A DNA stretch of 64,000 nt, taken from assembly GCA_050110875.1 (NCBI GenBank), contig CP188828.1, positions 1,364,001 through 1,428,000 of the forward strand, written 5' to 3'. The translations under genes were made by a program, and so were the position numbers. Positions 8,533-17,152 of the stretch are shown here, piece by piece. The DNA comes from Methyloligella sp050110875 (GTDB taxonomy: Bacteria; Pseudomonadota; Alphaproteobacteria; Rhizobiales; Methyloligellaceae). The notes beneath the pieces are model-generated. The model did no database searches and was not told the origin of the DNA. It was given only the letters and a program-made list of their open reading frames with translations. Each line of letters opens with the position of its first letter. The stretch's first letter is position 1.

Positions 8533-10161
8533 TCAGACCGCGTCGGCCTGATCGCGCAGCTTGAATTTCTGGATCTTGCCGGTGGAGGTGCGCGGTAGCT
8601 CCGTGAAGACCACGTAGCGCGGGCATTTGAAGTGGGCGAGCTTCTCGCGGCAATAGGCGATGATCTCCTCCTCCGTCACTTGCGCATCGGGCTTGGTCTC
8701 GATAAAGGCGCACGGGGTCTCGCCCCATTTCTCGTCCTGCTTGGCAACCACCGCCGCTGCGGCGACCCCGGGATGCTTATAGAGCACGTCCTCCACCTCG
8801 ATTGAGGAGATGTTCTCGCCGCCTGAGATGATCACGTCCTTGGAGCGGTCCTTCAGCTGGATATAGCCATCCGGATGCAGGACACCGAGATCGCCGGAGT
8901 GGAACCAGCCGCCGGCAAAGGCTGCCTCGGACGCCTCGCGGTTCTTCAGATAGCCCTTCATGACGATATTGCCGCGGAACATGACCTCGCCCAGGGTCTC
9001 GCCGTCGGCGGGCACCGTTTCCATGGTCTCCGGATCCTTGACGGTGAGATCTTCCAGGGCGTGATAGCGAACCCCCTGGCGAATACGCATCTTGAGCCGC
9101 TCGTCCTTATCGAGCTTGTCCCATTCTTCCTTCCACTCGTTGAGTGTCGCCGGACCGTAGGTCTCGGTCAGCCCGTAGAGATGAGTGAGCTGGAAGCCGG
9201 CTTCGCTCATGGCGGCGAGCACGGCGGCAGGCGGCGGGGCGGCGGCGTGGTTGAAGGCGACGGTATGGTCGAAATCCCGCTTCTCGTTCTCCGGCGCATT
9301 CAGCAGAACGGACATCACGATGGGCGCACCACTGAGATTGGTCACCTTATGGTCGGCGATGGCGTCGTACATGGGCTTGGCGCGGACCGCGCGCAGGCAG
9401 ATATGGGTGCCGGAAACCAGCGAGACGGTCCACGGGAAGCACCAGCCGTTGCAGTGGAACATGGGCAGGGTCCACAGATAGACCGGATGGGTCTGCATGC
9501 CCGTGGCGATGGTGTTCGCGTAGCACATCAGGGTGGCGCCGCGATGGGTGTAGACGACGCCCTTCGGGTTGCCGGTGGTGCCGCTGGTATAGTTCAGCGA
9601 GATGGCATTCCATTCGTCGCTGGGGGGCGTCCACGGGTATTCGGGATCGCCCTCCTGAAGGAAGGTTTCGTAATCCTCCTCGCCGATGCGTTCCCCTTCG
9701 ATGCCGCTCTCGACATCCTCATAGGAGAGGATGATCGGCTGCACGCTGGCTTGGGAGAGGGCTTCCTTGATGACGGGAGAGAACTCCGTGTCCGTGATCA
9801 GGAGCTTGGTCTCGGCGTGATCCAGCATGAAGGCGATGATCGCCGCGTCGAGACGGGTATTGATGGAGTGGAGCACGGCGCCCGTCATGGGGACCCCGTA
9901 ATGGACCTCCAGCATGGAGGGCGTGTTGGAGAGCATGACGGAGACCGTGTCGCCGACGCCGATGCCGCGCGCGGTCAGGGCCGAGGCGAGCTGGCGCGCC
10001 CGGGCATAGAACGTGCGATACGGAATCCGCTGGGTGCCATGCACGATCGCCGTGTGGTCAGGATAGACCTGTGCCGCACGCTCTAGAAAGACCGTCGGTG
10101 TCAGCGGCTGATAATTGGCCGGGTTCGGCTCCAGGTGGAAGTCGTAAGGACTCGTACTCAT
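8533..10161 (-). CDS. Acyl-CoA synthetase (AMP-forming, FadD/medium-chain type)
   Basis: ANL-superfamily ligase (542 aa) that activates a carboxylic acid to an acyl-adenylate and then to an acyl-CoA. The phosphate-binding loop YTSGTTGNPKGV is at residues 191-202. HLYGLTETYG (A5), GGWFHSGDLGVLHPDGYIQ (A7) and DRSKDVIISGGENIS (A8 hinge) follow, and STGKIQKFKLRD near the C-terminus supplies the catalytic lysine. The N-terminus (FLERAAQVYPDHTAIVHG) resembles medium- and long-chain or 3-methylmercaptopropionyl-CoA ligases. The substrate cannot be fixed from sequence, and no beta-oxidation genes are adjacent. Transcribed alone. Confidence 0.85.
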   Translation of the reverse strand: MSTSPYDFHLEPNPANYQPLTPTVFLERAAQVYPDHTAIVHGTQRIPYRTFYARARQLASALTARGIGVGDTVSVMLSNTPSMLEVHYGVPMTGAVLHSINTRLDAAIIAFMLDHAETKLLITDTEFSPVIKEALSQASVQPIILSYEDVESGIEGERIGEEDYETFLQEGDPEYPWTPPSDEWNAISLNYTSGTTGNPKGVVYTHRGATLMCYANTIATGMQTHPVYLWTLPMFHCNGWCFPWTVSLVSGTHICLRAVRAKPMYDAIADHKVTNLSGAPIVMSVLLNAPENEKRDFDHTVAFNHAAAPPPAAVLAAMSEAGFQLTHLYGLTETYGPATLNEWKEEWDKLDKDERLKMRIRQGVRYHALEDLTVKDPETMETVPADGETLGEVMFRGNIVMKGYLKNREASEAAFAGGWFHSGDLGVLHPDGYIQLKDRSKDVIISGGENISSIEVEDVLYKHPGVAAAAVVAKQDEKWGETPCAFIETKPDAQVTEEEIIAYCREKLAHFKCPRYVVFTELPRTSTGKIQKFKLRDQADAV

Positions 10162-10298
10162 GCTTTGCCCCCCCTACGAGGCTCTAACAGAGCAAGGGAC
10201 GCTGCCTGCTTCAATCGGAATATGCGTGAGCGGTCCCGATTCTTCGCCGCCGCTGTTTCGATGTCACGGAGGAGGCGCCGGGATTGCTGTCCCGGCGG

Positions 10299-11222
10299 TT
10301 AGCTCTTGTCCTCGTCGTCCTCGCCATCTTCGTCGGACTTCGGGCTTTCGGCGCTCTCGGTGGTCTTGAAGATGTCGTCGGCGGAGGGCTGATCCGGTAC
10401 CTCGGTGGATGGCGGCTCCTCCGGATTGGCGTCGTCCTCGGCCTGCTGCAGCGGATCCTCGGCGAGATCGTCCTTCAGATGCTGGAGCTTGGAGAAGACG
10501 GAATCCGGATCGGGCGCGTCCTGATCATCGGTGGTGTAGCCGTCGTCGACAAAAGCCTCGGCCTCCTCCTCGAGCACTCGCTCCGCATCCTCAGCGGAGT
10601 AGGGCGAGACTTGCGGCGCGGTGCTTTCCTCGCTCGGCATCAAGGTGCCGGCCGGAGGCGGCGCGGTCTCGCCGGCGGCCTTCCGCTCGCGCTCGACGCG
10701 GGCGGCGGCCTTCTTCACCTCCGCGTCGAGATCGATTTGGGAGCAGAGGCCGAGGGTGACCGGATCCTGGGCCTGGAGATTGGCGGAATTCCAATGGGTG
10801 CGGTCGCGGATGGCGACGATGGTCGGCTTGGTGGTGCCGACCAGGCGCATGATCTGGGAATCCTTCAACTCCGGATGGTTCTTGGTAAGCCAGAGAATGG
10901 CGTTGGGCCGATCCTGGCGGCGGGAGACCGGGGTGTAGCGCGGACCGCGCTTGGTCTTCACCTCAGGCACCTCGACCTTCGGCTCGGCGAGCTTCATCTT
11001 GTAGGAGGAATCTTCCTCCGCCTTCTTGATCTCGTCGCGGGTCAGCTGGCCCGAGGAGATCGGATCCATGCCCTTGATCCCTTGCGCCACATCGCCATCG
11101 GCGATGCCTTTCACCTCCAGCACATGCAGATGACAGAATTCGGCGATCTGCTCGAAGGTGAGCGCGGTGTTATCGACCAGCCAGACGGCGGTCGCCTTCG
11201 GCATCAGCGGAGTACGGGTCAT
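10299..11222 (-). CDS. trcR: Cell cycle transcriptional regulator TrcR (DUF1013)
   Basis: Alphaproteobacteria-specific DUF1013 protein. The conserved N-terminal domain starts MTRTPLMPKATAVWLVDNTALTFEQIAEFCHLHVLEVKGIADGDVA, a helix-turn-helix-like region, followed by LTKNHPELKDSQIMRLVGTTKPTIVAIRDRTHWN. After about residue 200 the sequence becomes a long acidic, low-complexity tail (DEDGEDDEDKS at the end), longer than in many homologues. The start at 11222 is chosen because family members begin just before MPKATAVWLVDN; an upstream in-frame start would add an unconserved leader. A 14-nt unit is tandemly repeated just upstream (11229-11259). Confidence 0.85.
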   Translation of the reverse strand: MTRTPLMPKATAVWLVDNTALTFEQIAEFCHLHVLEVKGIADGDVAQGIKGMDPISSGQLTRDEIKKAEEDSSYKMKLAEPKVEVPEVKTKRGPRYTPVSRRQDRPNAILWLTKNHPELKDSQIMRLVGTTKPTIVAIRDRTHWNSANLQAQDPVTLGLCSQIDLDAEVKKAAARVERERKAAGETAPPPAGTLMPSEESTAPQVSPYSAEDAERVLEEEAEAFVDDGYTTDDQDAPDPDSVFSKLQHLKDDLAEDPLQQAEDDANPEEPPSTEVPDQPSADDIFKTTESAESPKSDEDGEDDEDKS

Positions 11223-11228
11223 GGGCGA

Positions 11229-11259
11229 AGCAAACCTTGTGGCGTAGCAAACCTTGTGG
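11229..11259 (-). repeat. Tandem 14-nt repeat in trcR leader
   Basis: On the plus strand AGCAAACCTTGTGG occurs at 11229-11242 and again at 11246-11259, separated by CGT (17-nt period). On the trcR strand each copy contains AAGG, a weak Shine-Dalgarno match, and the nearer copy sits about 11 nt before the start codon, so the duplication may have doubled a ribosome binding site. Confidence 0.7.
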
Positions 11260-11408
11260 AATCCGGGCGGCCTCCCGCCCCCTTCCGGCGCGAGAGCCAT
11301 TAGATAACGATGAAGGGGAAGCCCTCTATATAGGGGTTGCGGGTTTTCGACGCAAATGCTTCCCGTCGGTTGTAAGCAGTTTTTCCCTTGGAAATTGGGG
11401 TTTTCGGC

Positions 11409-12410
11409 TTATTCGTGCTCGACGGTGAGCACGATCTTGCCGATGTGGTGGGGGTTGTCGATCCGCTTATGGGCGTCGGCCACGTCGGCGAGATCGAAGG
11501 TGGAATCCATCACCGGAACGATCTTTCCCTCCTCGACCAACGGCCAGATCGCGGTCTCGATGGCGCGGGCCATGGCGGCCTTGGCGTGATCGGACTGGGC
11601 GCGCAGCGTGGAGCCGGTGAGCGTCAGGCGGCGCACCATCAGCCGCACGAGGTCCACCTCGACCTTGGAGCCCTGCAGGAAGGCGATCTGGACGATGCGC
11701 CCTTCCGTGGCGGCGGCGTGAATGTTCTTCTCGATATAGTCGCCACCCACCATGTCGAGGATCACGTCGGCGCCGTGACGCTCGGTGATCTCCTTCACCT
11801 GCGCGACGAAATCCTCTTTCTTGTAGTTTATCGCTTTGGTGGCGCCGAGCTCCTCGCAGGCATGGCATTTCTCGTCCGAGCCTGCGGTGACGATCACCTT
11901 CGCGCCCTTCAGCACCGCCATCTGGATCGCGGTGGTGCCGATGCCGCTGGAGCCGCCATGGACCAGCAGCCATTCGCCTTCCTTCAACTTGCCGCGCTCG
12001 AAGACATTGTGCCAGACGGTGAACACGGCCTCGGGCAAGGCCGCCGCCTCGGTGAACGAGAGCTTCGAAGGCTTTTTCAATGTGGTCGCTTCGGGGGCAA
12101 CGGCATAGGCGGCATAACCGCCCCCATTGACCAGGGCACAAACCTCGTCGCCTTCTTCGAAGAGCGTGGCGCCAGCTCCTCGCTTGACGATCTTGCCGGC
12201 GACTTCGAGGCCGAGCAGATCGGAGGCGCCCTTGGGCGCAGGGTAGAGTCCCATTCTCTGCAACACATCGGGGCGGTTCACCCCCGCCGCATGGACCTCG
12301 ATGAGAACCTCGCCAGCGCCCGGCTCGGGGAGGGGGCGCTCGGCGACCTTCAGCACTTCGGGGCCGCCTTTGTCTTCGGTCTCGATCACGGTCATGGTCG
12401 ATGGCAGCAT
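11409..12410 (-). CDS. NAD(P)H:quinone oxidoreductase, zinc-independent MDR family (PIG3-like)
   Basis: Medium-chain dehydrogenase/reductase superfamily member (333 aa). The N-terminal GroES-like domain contains GEVLIEVHAAGVNRPDVLQRMGLYP, typical of the quinone oxidoreductase/PIG3 branch. The Rossmann domain has WLLVHGGSSGIGTTAIQMA (nucleotide binding) and ADVILDMVGGDYIEKN. No structural or catalytic zinc cysteine cluster is seen, consistent with a zinc-free reductase. Substrate unknown. A TTAACCAT octamer on the minus strand (12436-12443) precedes the start. Confidence 0.83.
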   Translation of the reverse strand: MLPSTMTVIETEDKGGPEVLKVAERPLPEPGAGEVLIEVHAAGVNRPDVLQRMGLYPAPKGASDLLGLEVAGKIVKRGAGATLFEEGDEVCALVNGGGYAAYAVAPEATTLKKPSKLSFTEAAALPEAVFTVWHNVFERGKLKEGEWLLVHGGSSGIGTTAIQMAVLKGAKVIVTAGSDEKCHACEELGATKAINYKKEDFVAQVKEITERHGADVILDMVGGDYIEKNIHAAATEGRIVQIAFLQGSKVEVDLVRLMVRRLTLTGSTLRAQSDHAKAAMARAIETAIWPLVEEGKIVPVMDSTFDLADVADAHKRIDNPHHIGKIVLTVEHE

Positions 12411-12512
12411 ATGGTTCTCCGGTTACGAGATTGAGATGGTTAATCGAAATTGAAGCGTCGGAATGTTGCGGCCGAGTGTGACGATCTCACGGCCAGGTGA
12501 TAGAATCGGCTC

Positions 12513-12701
12513 ATGGATTGGAACGAGCTAGAGCCGAAAAAGCCCGATGTGCATAGTCTGGGCGCCGATCTTTCGAAATTGTCGATCGGCGAGCTGGAAG
12601 CGCTGGCCCAGTCTCTGCGGGAAGAGATCGCACGAGTCGAATCGGCCATGGCCGCCAAGCAAGCCTCCAAGGATGCGGCGGAATCTGCCTTCAAGAGTTG
12701 A
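12513..12701 (+). CDS. DUF1192 family protein
   Basis: A 62-aa helical protein. It begins MDWNELEPKKP and contains LGADLSKLSIGELEALAQSLREEIARVESAMAAKQASKDAAESAFK. The LSIGELE..I..L..EI.R.E..M..K..S...A...F pattern is that of DUF1192, a small alphaproteobacterial family of unknown role. Divergent from the quinone oxidoreductase gene. Confidence 0.8.
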   Translation: MDWNELEPKKPDVHSLGADLSKLSIGELEALAQSLREEIARVESAMAAKQASKDAAESAFKS

Positions 12702-12756
12702 GACGCGAAAGCGTTGCTACCATCAATCTCTTCTTTAGGTAAATCCGGCGTTAGCA

Positions 12757-12771
12757 TTAACGGATCCTTAG
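12757..12771 (+). promoter_or_regulatory. CtrA-like box (TTAA-N7-TTAG)
   Basis: TTAA at 12757-12760, seven bases, then TTAG at 12768-12771; the CtrA full-site consensus is TTAA-N7-TTAA. It lies just upstream of the sRNA candidate and 218 nt before rcdA. One mismatch; binding is inferred only. Confidence 0.35.
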
Positions 12772-12789
12772 GGAATTACGCTTAATGTT

Positions 12790-12889
12790 CCCCTTATCCA
12801 GTCCTCTGGATCAGAGTGGCCCCAACCGCTCTGTTTGACGCCTCCCTGTTAACTTCCTGAGCCGCCTTCCGGGCGGCTCTTTTTTTTCG
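12790..12889 (+). ncRNA. Candidate trans-acting small RNA with three C-rich hairpins
   Basis: This non-coding stretch between DUF1192 and rcdA folds by eye into three hairpins. The first is ATCCAG/CTGGAT with loop TCCT (12796-12811). The second is an 8-bp stem CAGAGTGG/CCGCTCTG with loop CCCCAA (12812-12833). The third is a strong terminator, GAGCCGCC/GGGCGGCTC with loop TTCC and a run of nine T (about 12859-12889). A single-stranded GCCTCCCTG lies between the second and third. Pyrimidine-rich, anti-Shine-Dalgarno-like loops ending in a rho-independent terminator are typical of alphaproteobacterial regulatory RNAs. The 5' end is not determined; it is placed by the CtrA-like box at 12757. The alternative is that the terminator simply belongs to the DUF1192 transcript. 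Confidence 0.5.
12859..12889 (+). terminator. Strong rho-independent terminator
   Basis: GAGCCGCC, loop TTCC, GGGCGGCTC, then nine T. It is the strongest intrinsic terminator in the window, and lies 155 nt after the DUF1192 stop and about 100 nt before rcdA. Confidence 0.9.
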
Positions 12890-12989
12890 CATTCCGGCCA
12901 TTAACCTATTGTCGCATGAGGTGGTCGACTGGCATGGCTATTGGCATACTGTGCCGGCCGGCCGGCCAGCGACGTCAGGGGGAATGCCG

Positions 12990-13520
12990 ATGGCGGAACG
13001 TTCGAGTAGCGGCGAAGACGACGTAACCGTCAGCTTCGGCGCAAAATTCGCACAATCAGAGCAGTTCAAGGCGGTTTTCCGCGAAGGAATGGCGCTGGTC
13101 GAAGAGGCCGCTGCCTATCTGGACGGGGAGGGCCGGCTGGAGGCGCGCGGGCTGAAGCCGCCGCTTTCGCTGGCCTATGCGACCGAGAGCATGCGGCTGA
13201 CCACACGGTTAATGCAGCTCGCCTCTTGGCTGCTGATTCGCCGTGCCGTGACCGAAGGCGAGCTCTCTGCGGAACAGGCGCTGGAAGAGCAGCGCAAGAT
13301 CAAGCTGCCGGTGAAGAGCGGCGATCATCCGACAAGGGATTTCGAGGCCTTGCCGGAGCGGTTGAGGGTTTTGGTTAGCGAAAGCCTAAAGCTACAAGAT
13401 CGGGTCTTGCGGCTGGATCAGATGTTGAATCTGAAAGACGAACGGCCGGTTTCGGACGGCGAGCATCCGCTGCACCGGCAGATGTCGCAGCTGCGTGCAG
13501 CATTCGACGGCGGAGAATAG
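12990..13520 (+). CDS. rcdA: Regulator of CtrA degradation RcdA (DUF1465)
   Basis: RcdA is an adaptor that helps deliver cell-cycle regulators such as CtrA to ClpXP. The protein (176 aa) has the DUF1465 core: FAQSEQFKAVFREGMALVEEAAAYLDGEGR, then YATESMRLTTRLMQLASWLLIRRAV and LRVLVSESLKLQDRVLRLDQML. The start at 12990 is preferred because AGGGGG lies about 8 nt upstream; 12984 is possible but too close to that site, and an in-frame ATG at 12909 would add an unconserved leader. With trcR nearby, this is one of two cell-cycle genes within 3 kb. Confidence 0.85.
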   Translation: MAERSSSGEDDVTVSFGAKFAQSEQFKAVFREGMALVEEAAAYLDGEGRLEARGLKPPLSLAYATESMRLTTRLMQLASWLLIRRAVTEGELSAEQALEEQRKIKLPVKSGDHPTRDFEALPERLRVLVSESLKLQDRVLRLDQMLNLKDERPVSDGEHPLHRQMSQLRAAFDGGE

Positions 13521-13746
13521 AGAGCCTTGAGGCGCGAATTAACGGTCTGATATCGCGTGCGTAATCTGGCCGTGTCGAGAAATGTCGGACGCCCAATATC
13601 GCCTCGAAATCTGGCTGCGCCGTCAACATGTTCAGTTCGTCTCAAATAACTCATTGAATATATTTCAGTACCGGGCCTGTCGGCTCCCCGGCTAGGGTTT
13701 AGGAAAGATTAAAGCGTTTCCAAACCTGACCAGTCGGGGGGCTAAG

Positions 13747-16473
13747 TTGGGGATCTACAAAAATCTGACCGCCAGTGCAGGCGGTGTGCCTGAGTTTGTG
13801 CGTGTTCACGCCTTGATGTTTCTGGTGGTGACGGCTTTCTCGAGCGGGATCGTCGCCCACGCGCAGGAATCGGAGTCTTCCTCCCAGGAAACTCAGTCGG
13901 AATCTTCCGAGAATTCGCAAGAAGAGCAGGCTTCCCAAGCGGAAGAGGCTGCTTCCGAAGGGGAGGGCGCGCCCGAGACCGTGCAGGAGCAAGAAAGCTC
14001 CAGTCCAGGGGTCGAGCTCGATCCGATCGTCGTCGAAGGTCAGGAACCTTCGCCCGAGGCGCCGCCGGAACCTGCCACGCGCGGGACGGCGCCGATCCAG
14101 ACAGCCGTTCAGACGCCGTTGCCAGAGCCGGAGCCGGAAGGGGTCGAACGGTCTGTGGCCGGAGGAGAGCCGACCGCCTACAGCCCGGTGGAGGGCTATG
14201 TCGCGACACGCTCCGCCACGGGCACGAAAACCGACACGCCGATCATGGAGACGCCGCAGTCGATCTCGGTGATCGGCGTGGAGCAGATGCGCGATCAGGG
14301 CGTGCAGACCATTCAAGAGGCGGTCCGCTATACGCCCGGCGTTTTCGCGGATGGGTTCGGCCTGGATACGCGCAACGACTATGCGATCATCCGCGGCGTG
14401 CCGGCGGCCTATTTCGTCGACGGTCTGCAGACACAGATCACGAGCGGCTCCTACTTCAACACGGTCCAGATCGAACCTTACGCGCTGGAACGTATCGAGG
14501 TGCTGCGCGGCCCGTCCTCGATGCTGTACGGCGCGACCAGTGCCGGCGGCATCATCAACGGCATCTCGAAGCGCCCGACGCTGGAGCCGTTCGCCGAGGT
14601 GGGAGTCGATTACGGCTCCTTCGACTTCAGGCAGATCCGCGGAGATGTGAGCGGACCGCTGACCAAAGACGGGAAGTGGTACTATCGGATCACCGGGCTC
14701 GGACGCGAATCCGACACGCAAGTCGACTACGTCAATAACGACCGGTTCATGATCCAGCCGGCGATCTCGTACCGGCCGAACGACAATACCGACGTCACCT
14801 TCATCGCCAATATCCGCAAGGACGACAGCGGCTCCGTGCAGCAGTTCCTACCGCCGGAGGGCACGCTGTTTCCGAACATCAATGGGCGCTTCATCCCGCG
14901 CGACACGTTCACGGGCGAGCCGGGCGACTATTACGATACGGAGCAGCAGACCGCGACGCTGCTGATCGACCACAAGTTCAACAGCAAGCTCAAATTCCAT
15001 TCCGGCCTGCGGTATGCGCATACGGAGAACGAATACGATTCGACGCTGCCGGCGCTGCTGACGCCGACGCGGTTCGGCTTCGTCAATCAGCCATTCGTGG
15101 GGTTCCTGGGCACCAATCTCATCACTCCCGATTACGCCCCCTTCCTGGATGCCGATCAGGAGGAGGTCGCCCGCGTCCGGTTTATCCAGAATACCGAGAC
15201 CGAGGTGTTCAACCAGGACACATTCCTGACGGGCGAGATCAATACGGGCCGGATTAACCACGAGATCACCGGCGGCGTCGACTTCATGGGCTTCAAGCAA
15301 GAGCAACAGCGCGCGGACCTGCTCGACAATCTCCTGACCACCACGTCGGTGAATCCGGGGATCGTTCCGGCGGCGGCTGCCGCGCTGGGCATACCCCCGC
15401 AATTCGCGTCGCTCTTCGGGATTACGCGGGAGACCGTGCTGCAGAGCACCGGCTATCCCGGATTTCAGCGTCCGTTCAATCTCTACAATCCGACCTATGG
15501 GCGGTCGAACTATCAAATCGATCTGGGGACGTTTGCGCCTGTCGACCCGAACGACATAACGCTCAGGGACGTCCCCACCCAGCGCCAGTACCAGACGGGG
15601 CTCTACGTCCAGGATCAGCTGCGCCTGGGGAACTGGATCGGCATTCTCGGCATCCGCCAGGACTGGGTCGATATCAAGTTCGAGGGGGCGCCCGATGTCC
15701 AGGAGAAGGCAACGACTGGCCGAGCTGCGCTGATGTACGAGTTCGATGCCGGTTTTGCGCCCTATATCAGCTGGTCGCAATCCTTCACGCCGCAGCCAGG
15801 GCAGACCATTTCGGACGATCTCTTCGCACCGGTGAATCTCAGGGCGGCAACCCCGCGCGAAGGCGAGCAGATCGAGGTCGGCTTGAAAATCCAGCCGGAG
15901 GGTTCGCGATTCGGCATCTATATGTCGGCTTACGAGCTTGAGGAGGACAATATCGTCGTCTCGCCCGATACGCTGTTCCAAACCCTGATCGGCGCCAGCA
16001 CCAGGGTGCGAGGTTTCGAATTCGAGGCGATCGGCCATCTGACGCCGGAGCTGAAGATGATCGGCGCGTATAGCTACACGGACGCCGAATACACCGCCTA
16101 TCCCGATCCGCTCGGCATCAAGGCGGGCACGCAGCTCGAAGGCGCGCCGCCGCATCTCGCATCGCTGTGGGGTATCTACACGTTCAGCCGCGGATGGCTG
16201 GAGGGCGTCTCGGTGGGGGCCGGCGTGCGCTATATCGGTGAGATCGACGATGTCGCCGTCGACATCTCGACGGGCGAGCGGCTCTCGGTCACGACGCCGT
16301 CGGTCACGCTGGTCGATGCCTCGATCGCCTACGAGACCGACCATTGGCGCTGGGCGGTGACCGCGCAAAATCTGGAGGACAAGTATTACGTCACGTCCTG
16401 CACGGCTTTCCGCGGCGACTGCGCCATCGGGCAAGCGCGCACGGTGATCGGCAGCGCGACCTACAAGTTCTGA
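13747..16473 (+). CDS. TonB-dependent siderophore receptor (FhuA/FoxA-like)
   Basis: Outer membrane ferric-siderophore receptor, 908 aa. A signal peptide ends VAHAQ near residue 39 when translation starts at the TTG at 13747, which has GGGGGG about 6 nt upstream. Next comes an unusually long Glu/Ser/Gln/Pro-rich stretch (residues 40-150) containing a TonB-box-like ELDPIVVEG. The plug domain begins TPIMETPQSISVIG, with EAVRYTPGVFADG, IIRGV and ERIEVLRGPSSMLYGATSAGGIIN. A 22-strand barrel follows and ends SATYKF. ETPQSISVI and the overall pattern indicate the hydroxamate siderophore subfamily (TIGR01783). Two membrane genes downstream complete a typical iron-uptake operon. Siderophore identity is not inferable. 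Confidence 0.9.
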   Translation: MGIYKNLTASAGGVPEFVRVHALMFLVVTAFSSGIVAHAQESESSSQETQSESSENSQEEQASQAEEAASEGEGAPETVQEQESSSPGVELDPIVVEGQEPSPEAPPEPATRGTAPIQTAVQTPLPEPEPEGVERSVAGGEPTAYSPVEGYVATRSATGTKTDTPIMETPQSISVIGVEQMRDQGVQTIQEAVRYTPGVFADGFGLDTRNDYAIIRGVPAAYFVDGLQTQITSGSYFNTVQIEPYALERIEVLRGPSSMLYGATSAGGIINGISKRPTLEPFAEVGVDYGSFDFRQIRGDVSGPLTKDGKWYYRITGLGRESDTQVDYVNNDRFMIQPAISYRPNDNTDVTFIANIRKDDSGSVQQFLPPEGTLFPNINGRFIPRDTFTGEPGDYYDTEQQTATLLIDHKFNSKLKFHSGLRYAHTENEYDSTLPALLTPTRFGFVNQPFVGFLGTNLITPDYAPFLDADQEEVARVRFIQNTETEVFNQDTFLTGEINTGRINHEITGGVDFMGFKQEQQRADLLDNLLTTTSVNPGIVPAAAAALGIPPQFASLFGITRETVLQSTGYPGFQRPFNLYNPTYGRSNYQIDLGTFAPVDPNDITLRDVPTQRQYQTGLYVQDQLRLGNWIGILGIRQDWVDIKFEGAPDVQEKATTGRAALMYEFDAGFAPYISWSQSFTPQPGQTISDDLFAPVNLRAATPREGEQIEVGLKIQPEGSRFGIYMSAYELEEDNIVVSPDTLFQTLIGASTRVRGFEFEAIGHLTPELKMIGAYSYTDAEYTAYPDPLGIKAGTQLEGAPPHLASLWGIYTFSRGWLEGVSVGAGVRYIGEIDDVAVDISTGERLSVTTPSVTLVDASIAYETDHWRWAVTAQNLEDKYYVTSCTAFRGDCAIGQARTVIGSATYKF

Positions 16474-16497
16474 CGCATGCCCGGCATACAGGGACAG

Positions 16498-16538
16498 AGC
16501 GCCCATCCGTTCTCTTTCCAGGAGGGCGGATGGGCGCT
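16498..16538 (+). terminator. Perfect 12-bp hairpin after TonB receptor (attenuator?)
   Basis: AGCGCCCATCCG at 16498-16509 pairs perfectly with CGGATGGGCGCT at 16527-16538 around a 17-nt loop; only a short, interrupted T stretch follows. It lies between the receptor and the next gene of the same operon, so it may stabilise the upstream message or reduce read-through rather than terminate fully. Confidence 0.45.
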
Positions 16539-16573
16539 ATTGCGTCGGGCAATCATGAAAGACGCGGCGTCGC

Positions 16574-17152
16574 ATGGATGATGGAGTGGCGATTTTGGGG
16601 CTGACCGCCGGAGCCTTCGGCCTGCTGGCCGCCGGCATCTACTTGCTCCGGCTGGCGTGGCTGCGTAAGCGAAACCGGGCCAAGGGCCTGGTTCTCGCCG
16701 GCTGGCTCGCGATCGTCGCGGGCTTTTTCGTTTTCGCGCATGTCTTCGGGGGCGAGCGCGGCATCGCCTTCGCCCTGCTGGCGCTGTCGCTTGCGGGGCT
16801 GGTGGGGGTCGGGGCCACCGTTCAGTTTCGCGAGAAACGGTCCGATTCCCGGGAACGGGCCGAGGAGCCCGAGCAGCGGCGCACGAACTGGACGCGAGCC
16901 ATCGCAAAGAGCCTGCTGGCCATCGTGCTTGCCGGGGCGGCCTCTATCGGCGTGGGGGTCGCCTTCGCCGTTGCCATGCCCATGCCTGCGACCGACAAGA
17001 TGATCATCGGGGGCATCTTGGTGCCCGTGCTGTGGGGTGGCGGCATGGCATGGACCCTTGCCGACTCCAAGCTTCTCCGCGCCACCGCGATCCTCCTGGT
17101 TATCTGCGCGGCTGGCTATCTGATCGCATTTCTTCCTAATCTCGTGTCATGA
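16574..17152 (+). CDS. Multi-pass membrane protein in iron-uptake operon
   Basis: A 192-aa protein with about six hydrophobic segments (near residues 5-28, 38-56, 61-82, 112-135, 145-160, 168-188) and a charged cytoplasmic loop (REKRSDSRERAEEPEQRR) in the middle. No conserved motif is recognised. It overlaps the following PepSY gene by 4 nt (ATGA) and follows a siderophore receptor by 100 nt. It occupies the place where small DUF3649/DUF3325-type membrane proteins sit in other receptor-PepSY operons. Function unknown; a role in iron acquisition is inferred from position. Confidence 0.6.
   Translation: MDDGVAILGLTAGAFGLLAAGIYLLRLAWLRKRNRAKGLVLAGWLAIVAGFFVFAHVFGGERGIAFALLALSLAGLVGVGATVQFREKRSDSRERAEEPEQRRTNWTRAIAKSLLAIVLAGAASIGVGVAFAVAMPMPATDKMIIGGILVPVLWGGGMAWTLADSKLLRATAILLVICAAGYLIAFLPNLVS

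Noticed and set aside
10276..10296. CCGGGA...TCCCGG hairpin after trcR as a terminator
   Set aside because: No T-run on the trcR strand; left unlisted.
13648..13660. TGAA-N5-TTCA inverted arms upstream of the siderophore receptor as an iron-regulator box
   Set aside because: Spacing does not fit the RirA/IRO consensus (TGA-N9-TCA) or a Fur box, so I did not list it as a site.
14848..16506. Long opposite-strand open frame under the TonB receptor (and similar ones under ftsH, tolB, trcR and others)
   Set aside because: Translations are Arg/Gly/His/Asp-rich low-quality mirrors of a well-supported gene; no ribosome binding site or family signature. GC-rich codon bias produces such shadows.
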